Positions 56,181 through 64,000 of a DNA stretch of 64,000 nucleotides are shown here, one piece after another; positions within the stretch are counted from its first letter, which is position 1; each line of letters opens with the position of its first letter. The DNA is taken from NCBI GenBank assembly GCA_004794785.1, contig SJOL01008491.1:389266-453265 (forward strand). Reading direction: 5' to 3'. The translations under genes and the position numbers were made by a program. Under the pieces are notes generated by a model. That model saw only the letters and a program-made list of their open reading frames with translations. It made no database searches and was not told where the DNA came from. The stretch is from Opisthorchis felineus. Lineage: Eukaryota > Platyhelminthes > Trematoda > Opisthorchiida > Opisthorchiidae.

Positions 56181-57429
56181 TTGTGCAAGAATCCACTCTC
56201 AAAGAAAAGAAGTCCCTGATCTGACTTTGATACAACAGAACCAATACGCGCACGAAGCTAACCCCTAATGAGATAGTATGCCAGGACAAAAAATATCATA
56301 CTTGAACTCTCGAGTGCTCATTGTTAGAGAATATGTTCATTACTCTGATTATCAAACTGATAGTTTTTACTGTATTTTGAAAAATGTATTCAAGGATTTT
56401 TCGCCAAATATTTTAAACAATCGTGTTTCTTTAAGAATATGGACTTTATTATTACAATATTTCGCCTACTCTTCAGAGCAAACGTTGGTACTAAACATGA
56501 GACTTCAGACTTATGACGGTATCGGCCTACGTTATAAAAGTGTCTGTTGTTGACACTCAGATTATTTCCCCTGAGTTTGTTTGACGATATATGACTGGGT
56601 ATTCTATCAAACTTCTTTGACTTGCCATTTGAAACATTCATGTTTGTTGTCGCCCTCAGATGCTTTGTGCGTAAAAACAGATAAAAGCAATTCAGTTGTG
56701 GGATGACGTTTGTTTTTTGAATACCTTTGGTTACAGAAATGTAAACATAATAATACTATCGTAAATATTCCGCCTGTGTATCGGTCGTGGTCGTAGTTGC
56801 CTTACTATTGGAGTAAATTACGTGGCCGTTTTTTACCTCTGGTAACCGCCGCGTATACAGCAAGTACATAACCGCAGCTATTTTCTCCGCAATCATTGCT
56901 CTCGGTATCAAATTTGGTTAATACAATACGGCATACAAACACATGGAATATTACTAACACTCGAACCAACCTCGAAAATTGACCTGTGATGCCTCCTCGG
57001 TTGGTTTATCATGTTACTTGGATGAGCAGCCGTCAAAATACAAATGATAACCAATTCCGGTTAACTTATCGCGCCAAATGCATTCTCCCGCAACTCTGTA
57101 AGCCAAGCACATTGTTGTTACTTTTTGGTCATTTGATCAAGTTAGGCCATTTTTCACGACTGAACAGAATAGGAAGCAATCTTCCTCATGAGTGCCATAC
57201 CTGGCTACAAGATTGCAACGTGTTCCTCTGGATGCCCACAAGTTGATGCAATCAAGTATCTGACAAATTTTTTTGTGCCGCGTTAAACCTTACTTTCGCA
57301 CAAGTCGCAGTCCCTGATACTAGGGTTGTGCAACATAATGGCTTATTGCAGAACGCCTAGACAGTCACCTAGGTTCCTTAACTGCCTATTTTTTATCAGC
57401 GGGTCATTAGTCGCAGCATTTTAACCAGG
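56181..57429. other. Unassigned stretch
   Basis: AT-rich; frames up to 91 codons (56278-56553) show no domain. Confidence 0.3.
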
Positions 57430-57710
57430 ACCTAGGAAGATGCTACAACGCACACATTTTTTATCGCTTTGAACGAAAGTTGCGCTATCTCTAGCAGTTT
57501 GCGAGCAAAGTAACCGCTGATAAAAGCCTAGTAATACGTGAGTCTTCTGGAGCACAGGTGGGAGCGTGTTGACCCAAAGGCTAAAGAGTCCGGGTTCAGC
57601 AACAAGTCCTTTGGGGGAGGGTACTGGTGACCTGGAGGAAATAAGGGTACCCAAGAGTACAGATGGTGTATAGGTGAGACCAACCAGCAAAAAAGTGGAC
57701 CGGGAAAGCT
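57430..57710 (-). pseudogene. Decayed LINE reverse transcriptase scrap
   Basis: The minus frame 57690-57421 reads SPVPSPKGLVAEPGLFSLWVNTLPPVLQ, which lines up with the [21 protein letters not shown] block of CR1/jockey RT with many substitutions. The FADD box is not recognisable. Old and weak. Confidence 0.5.
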
Positions 57711-59619
57711 CAGGTTTCCCAAACGAAATGGGGAATCAAGATGACAGCATTCGATAAGTCGAAGAAGATGCAATCTACCATTTACTTTCATTAGTCGCGA
57801 AGATTTCTGCGGAAACCTGTGTTCGGTTAGTTAAAAAGGAGCCAGCGGAAGCGGATCCATGTTGAGAAATTATATCAGGCCGTTTGAATTAAAAGGGGAC
57901 TGCATAGGTTGACCAACTATCCTCTCCATGAATTCACAGGGGATAGACATGAGACCAACCAGTATGTAACGGTAGAATTGGGCCGGTTTTGAATCTTATA
58001 TATGGGCTGAATAAGCGCACTCTTACGTTAGGAGAGAAATTCAGTGACGGGAAATTAGGAGGAAAATATAAAAGATTACCTCAAACAACACGGGCGGACA
58101 AGCGTTCCTTAGGGTGGACAGCTGACCCGGGTGAACAACCCGAGTAGCGAAATTACAAGTTTTTGACATCCAGCACAAGAGAGCACAAGCTCTAGGCCTC
58201 AATCTCTAAATCTTCTGCGGTTCAATAATCCAGAAGTGCATCAACTTTTTTCTAGAGTGTGTCAAGTTAAGAGCCAGTTTGCAAAGATTGGATAAATAAC
58301 GTGTGATAAACTGGGCACATATTCCAGTGAAAGCATCTACACCTACAAGTTTTTGACCATCCGAGAAGCAATTGACAATTATGTAATGGTTTTTTATGTG
58401 TATTCCATTCATCTTACTATATGAAGCATTGGATGGAACTATACAACATAATTTTTAAGGCTATGTGAGCAATCAGTGGGAGAAAGACTGCTTAGTGAAT
58501 ACTAAACCTTTTTTCCACACAGGCTGGTACTCCCAACTTGGGCTTGCACGCCACAATTAAACATCAGCTGATTTATCCATGGGTTCGAGTACCTTATATG
58601 ACGTCACACTACGTCGCTGAGCCCAAATGTGCAAGCCTAGACTTTGAATAAGCTTCTCCGTAAAATGTGGCAGGGGTTGGAGTTTGAACCTGTAATTACA
58701 TTCCACCAAGCGACTACAAACTAATAAGCGTGTGTGTTTCAAAATATAGGGTGGGATGATCAAGTACTCTGTGAAAGTGCCCAGTAAGCTGGGGTGACTG
58801 TTCCCCTGCATTTGACTGGATAAGTGGGAAGCCGGTGAAGAACCACACTACGAATTGGCTCATATTTCTTCGATGCAACTAGAACGTGAGCAGTGGTCAC
58901 GTATGACGGAAATGCATATTCGACAGATGTGAATAATCGAGCCGTCCAATGCAACGTTGCGTTTGGCCATACGCCTCACGCGCAGTGGATAACATTAACC
59001 CGGAACCGTTTGACCGCAGATAGTACCTTGGTTGGTCGGTTTTGAAAATTGAACAAACTGTGGGTCAATAAACCGACGGACACCATCTAAATTGTGAGAC
59101 AGATCTTTGCTTTGGTCATGGCCGCGTTGTGTCGGGTGGCATTAAGAGACCAGCGGGGCGCGGTCCTCAAAATCGCTGCTCCGCTGAATCTAGGGGAATG
59201 ATTCGGCGGGTATATGAAACAGGTAACAAATGAATGCAGATGATGGCGTTACTCGATACAAAATTTAGGTACCAGCTCTGTTTCCACCCCAGCCATTTCG
59301 TTGCGGTTGGAACTTACAGTTCCGGTAGTGGAGCGCTGCCTGTTTGTAACCGGAGATTAGAATTAGTAACATATCTGGAAGCATTCACTGTGATGCAGTT
59401 TCTTCTAATATACCCGATGAATATTCCAACAGCGTAAGCGAGTAGCACACTGATCATTACAACCTGATGGGACAAGCTGATCTGGCTGACGATATGTGAT
59501 ACCAACCTTGGATAACAAATAACGGTCCGTCTGCCATTGTTAGTATGGACACGGCCTTAAAATTCAAGTGCATCTACCTTGACAGATTCCCTACCCTTAA
59601 AAAGTCGTTTGGGTTGCTG
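57711..59619. other. Unassigned stretch
   Basis: No recognised frame, RNA or repeat. Confidence 0.3.
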
Positions 59620-59935
59620 TTAGGAAGAATTCTGCACCGGTGCCGCTTTACCGCTCGCAGTTAGGCGCTGCTACGGCCAAGAAGCTCATCCCGCTGGCGG
59701 CTGGCTAAAAGATCAAGCCGCGTCTCGGTACAGTGTCAAGGCGAGCTCTGATTGGTCGAAAGTCTGGACCCAACAGCCAATCATGATCTACAATCCGCCA
59801 GATGCGGGTTGCGAGTGCACCATTCGGAAGGCGTCAGAGTTCCCGGGTCGTCGTCGCATAACCCTTATATACAACGCGCTGTACATGTGTTTTTGTCCTA
59901 ATTTTGGGCGTTAATACAGGTTGTGCCCCTTTGGT
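59620..59935 (+). promoter_or_regulatory. Promoter-like GC-rich block, possible solo LTR
   Basis: A GC- and CpG-rich island in AT-rich surroundings. It holds an inverted CCAAT (ATTGG, 59751-59755), a CCAAT (59777-59781) and TATATA (59866-59871). It begins near TGTTAGGAAG as many gypsy LTRs do. No second copy or target-site duplication was found, so it may equally be a host promoter. Confidence 0.4.
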
Positions 59936-61039
59936 GGTTGTTTTGACGGGAGCGCTAGGTTGGAAGGTTCGGACCGAGAACTGAGCTGAGAATATGCCGT
60001 TATAACTGTTGCCTAATCCAGTGCATGTACATTATTTAGCGGATAGCATGAGTGATTCGCCGATGATAACTGCGGACTATCTGCTTCCCTGTAGCATCTT
60101 TAGAGGGGCCTTCGTCGAATATACGCATGGCCTACACCACTAGTAATTACGTACCGTAAAATTGTTGTTCTAAATTTTTAACGAAGCGAGTCAGCTCCAG
60201 GCTTACATCAGTCTTTTGGGCCTACATATGTAACCTTTTGACTAAACCACAAGCGAAACTTGTCGATGCTGAAATCCCGGTTGGACTTTTATGCCGGAAC
60301 ATCTTATGGGTGAATCACCAGCCAGGTTAGCTTTGCAATCTTTCTGGGTTCGTACGCAATTTGACAATAACTGACGAAATAAACATTTTTCGACCCATCG
60401 TTTAGGAGCAAGACAGGCTTACATTAGTTTTTCAATCGAGGTTGTCACGCTGGGTGGTGAATCAGCTGACGTTCGGCTGAAGCGTAGGTTGGTTTTCCTG
60501 GGTCTAATTTCCGAATTTCAGTCTGTACTGAGAAAAAGCTTGCCGGATCGCACACGTCTATGAGGCCCAAATTTAAGTTGTACGATTCTTTGCATACGCT
60601 TGATGGCGAATCACCTCTTATATGTTCCAAGGTTCATTAGTTCTTTGCACAGTTTTTTTTTCATTTGGACACCAAAGTAAGAATTTTTGAAGTACATCCC
60701 TCATGAATCACATACAAGGGTTGACAGCTCCTCATCACCGCCTAAAAATGCCACAAAACCAAGTAGTAGCAACAGTGAAGCCATGACTCAATCTTATGCT
60801 CATCATCCGCTGGGAATGAACCCTACAGAGAGAATGGCTTGTGACCGCTCATAGCCACTGAGGCGGGTCTTGGTGACAAGAACTTGCCCGATGCCTGATA
60901 ACAAAATTGTTTGGTTCCCAACTGACACGAAAATAAAATTACAAAAACACCATCATAGGCACCATATTTTGAACTAGACTGGTGAAAACTAACCCCGTTA
61001 ATATGTGAAACACACTGGTTTGAACGTGGACATGGTTAA
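59936..61039. other. Unassigned stretch
   Basis: Short frames only. CAGGCTTACATCAGTCTTTT (60201) and CAGGCTTACATTAGTTTTTC (60415) hint at an internal duplication with about 215 bp spacing. Confidence 0.3.
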
Positions 61040-61236
61040 AACATCTTGTCGCAGAAAAATGGCCCATCCCTAGCACCGTATTGGTGCCCAGCTGCCACAC
61101 CACCCGAAGGAAGCATGAAAGCCGCGATACTACCAGGTTGCCCAAGCCTAGACAGGAGCACTCGAGATGCAGAGGTCGGGTTTGAACCACGGGCATTCCG
61201 GTCAGTAAATTCGCGCTGTATACACTGGGACATCTC
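61040..61236 (-). repeat. tRNA-derived SINE
   Basis: Minus strand: AGCGCGAATTTACTGACCGG, a B-box-like GGTTCAAACCC, the full body, and an end diverged from CTACAGCTGAACG. The A-box side stops near 61225. Confidence 0.8.
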
Positions 61237-61239
61237 GAG

Positions 61240-64000
61240 CTCTTGACGCTAATGATGTGCCGAAGAGATACGAATGGTTATTGGAAAACATCCCGAACAG
61301 ACGATCACAATAACCACACGACTTTGTTGGGTGTGACTGAAACGCGTTACCTGGGTGTAGTCTTGCACTGCGTATCCATCTGCAATCTGCAGGTGGGTCT
61401 TTAAGTACCATTAGGCTCAGGATATAATCCGGAATTCAATATGTGAAACTGTGATTGATCAGTTGCAGTTGTCTCTTTCAATCTAATGACGGGGACCTGT
61501 ATTTTGAAGTACCAAAGCCTTTGGATGTTGCAACGGCGTAAACAGGCTTCGGTCACTGTAAGTACATACAGAAAGCGTGATATCACACAGTTCAATTTGG
61601 ACGATAGTGACAGTGCCGTCGCCGCGATCTGACCTAATCAGAAAGTGTGCTTATACTACACGGGGCCGGTGGTGTAAGTTTATGAAATCAGTATGGGGAA
61701 TCCACTTCACTTAGCTGAGTCTGTCCAACCAAACGGGACCAAAATTGAACATGGGCAACATGATAACAGTGGTGTAGTGATCACTGCACCGACGTTTCTC
61801 AAACTACTCTGTGAAAGTAAATAAAAAATCTTCAAACCCCAGCAGGGAATTTCTAATGTAAACCAATACAACGTAATCAGGTCACCTGTAACACCATACT
61901 GGCCATATTGTTATTTTAAATGCCTTTTACCATTGGAGTATGCTCGGCTTTCCGTCTAACGACTTAAAAAGATACTGTTTATTGATTTCTGTTGACAAGT
62001 ACTGCCCTCGATTTTCGTTCGAATTAGTAGAACGGTTTGAACGCTGTGCGACACTGACTTTCTCATGCCCCCAATGGTCAGGCAGTCAAAATCACGGTTT
62101 CCCAGTGGTTTGCACTGGCCGGCCGAATCGCTTCGTTGCTGCTACGGCGGATGGCTGACGCCACGTCCACATAATGGCCTGGTCCAAGGTGATCACGTAC
62201 GCACCACGCGATTGGAACCTTTGGCGTACCTACATCACGTGTCCTGGCCTCTTGTCACCAGTCTGCGTCGCAGTGACCTTGCAGATGATCAGCCAAAGTG
62301 CACCTATAAGGATAAAGTTACGCGAAACAAACCGATGAATGGAGCGCCAGCTGCAACAGAACGTCAAGCTAACTGGCAAGTAGTTCTTCTTAGGTCTCAG
62401 TATTTGAAACCCAGGTTTGGACAAAAACACCAGTATTTCCTGCTGGCGCATTTCTGTCAATGTTGATGATAAAATACTTTGCTAATCTTGAATCCGCCCA
62501 GGTTCGGAAGATCGACTTTAGGGTCCTCAGACTATTTACTGTGGCTACTCCTCTACGGTGAACACAAGAATTTGTGATAAACCCTTTCACGTTGAAAATC
62601 TTTTCTTGCAGATATCAGTCTTGGACAACAGTGCCACGAACAGTGAAGTTCAAATCGAATCCGGAATTTTTGCGTGACCGTTTTAAAGTAGCCCAGACAT
62701 AAGCTATTCTAGCGTTAACATATCTTGAAAAGAGTTTGACCTTCTCTATTGAATGATGTAGTATACAGGATTCTTTCTACCTGATGCCAACAGTCTACTC
62801 CTAAAGTGCGTCGCCATCCAAATCGACCGCAGTCAGTTGTACTGCATCCGCCATAGATTTATCACTAAAATTAAACTGTCCCAGAGGCATTTTGCTTTGG
62901 TTAAACTTTCGTTGCTTTTTTTGTCTACGAGTTGGGTACTTCGGATCCCATGACCGAAACTGGCTTTGAACGTTTTCCGAATTTCATCTCCATCGGTTAA
63001 GCATTTCGTTTGCCGCATCTATTTCTACTTGGGGGCCTGGAGACAGACTAGTTAGACCATCAAATGAGAGTACGATTGATTCTGTCCATACGTAAATGTA
63101 GCCTATATGTCCAATTACCGTACCTCTATGACGATCTTGGCCTAAGTTCGTTCTGTCCATTTTAAAGGCTGCAAAGACGAGTGTATCGATCGGCGAGTAC
63201 CGTAGTTTGTCTACCTGATCACTTGACCTTTGGTATGCCCTCTGCAAAAAGCTTTCGAGAACAAGTGTGCTAGCCTGTTCTGGACGCACTTTTACGTGCT
63301 CACAGCCTATTCACTCTCTGGGGGAAAAAAGACGCCCCAGTCTTCAGTGGACCGAGGTATGGTCAAGTGAGGAAGTGTGGAGATAGCATTTTTTATAACC
63401 TCAACAGTGTGCTGGTACATTTGAGGAAATAGAACATGAACAGTCGTACAGCAGTGGGAAGACTTTTTCAATTTATCCTGGACCAAGAGTAACATGCGCC
63501 AGTAGCGTACGCAAATTTTTGACCGCATTCAGGTTTCCTGTTGATGGCCGTTTTTGCATTACGTCCAAGTCAAGTTAAGTCACGGAAAATCTGGTGCAGT
63601 CTGGAGTAAATTTTCAGCACACAAAACTACAGGGCTTTCAAATGATCATATGACAACATTTAAAACAAACACACGTATGAATATGTTGTAACCAAAGGTA
63701 ATAATCAAACGAGAAACCTTATCCGCCAGCAGTTTACCGCCAACATACTATCAACGGGATGGCAGACTATAGAAAGAAGACAGAATTATAACCGCTTTCA
63801 GTACGAAAACACAACAAATTGAAATGCCGTTAGACAGAAAAAGAGTGAACCGACTGTTGAGTTAGTGAAAGGAGTTTGACCGACAAGTGTGAGCAAACCT
63901 CAATGAACAGGATGTCAACAAATACAACCTTAGAAGCTCTCCTTCATTCTCAATGGCTTCGTAATGAGGCATTACTGCTTCTCAAGGGGTCTGGAGAATC
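61240..64000. other. Unassigned stretch
   Basis: Minus frames 62984-63289 (101 codons) and 63307-63528 (73 codons) and a plus frame 62065-62466 (133 codons) are open but unrecognised. They could include exons of a gene continuing past the window, but no consistent splice chain was found. Confidence 0.3.

Noticed and set aside
62984..63528. Two minus-strand frames near the window end
   Set aside because: Composition is protein-like but no family, start or consistent splice chain was found.

Overview
The window looks like nuclear DNA of a parasitic flatworm (Neodermata; a fluke is most likely, a tapeworm cannot be excluded). Three things suggest this. First, there is a heavy load of decayed retrotransposons of the kinds common in flukes: RTE/SR2-like and CR1-like LINEs, Ty3/gypsy and BEL/Pao elements, and a tRNA-derived SINE. 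Second, one gene has 38-40 nt introns. Third, two host genes sit so close together that spliced-leader trans-splicing is the natural reading. There is no prokaryotic gene organisation, and nearly all open frames are shadows of retroelements or chance.

Two host genes can be read with confidence, both on the minus strand. NDUFAB1 (mitochondrial acyl carrier protein; four exons, 29859 to 29365, 125 aa) is followed 140 bp later by the ATG of an ANKRD49 homologue (five exons, 29225 to 18103, 238 aa). Every ANKRD49 junction has GT/AG ends and matching phase. The NDUFAB1 poly(A) signal lies 71 bp before a 3' splice acceptor that is 7 nt upstream of the ANKRD49 ATG, as expected for a polycistronic pair separated by trans-splicing. 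A tentative plus-strand gene (exons near 26956-27122 and 27858-28016) would lie inside ANKRD49 intron 1.

Layout. 1-8.9 kb: CR1 tail, minus-strand gypsy reverse transcriptase remnant, unclassified repeats R1 and R3, SINE remnants. 8.9-14.7 kb: two RTE-type LINEs in tandem, both broken. 14.8-30 kb: the host genes, with four copies of a possible fold-back repeat (R2) and SINEs in and around the introns. 30.5-36.3 kb: a SINE cluster, then an RTE element interrupted by a SINE that is itself interrupted by a gypsy gag-protease fragment. 36.3-40.3 kb: CR1 copies, one containing a 524-N assembly gap. 42.5-48.1 kb: gypsy integrase remnant, then a BEL/Pao element with recognisable LTRs and a foreign (ATT)n-tailed insertion. 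49.8-53.2 kb: two near-identical CR1 3' ends in inverted orientation. 53-64 kb: mostly unassigned DNA with hairpins, a promoter- or LTR-like segment, a LINE tail, a weak LINE remnant and one SINE.

No mobile element in the window appears intact: each has in-frame stops, frameshifts or deletions. The interest lies in the host gene pair, the nested insertions, the unclassified repeat families and the inverted CR1 pair.
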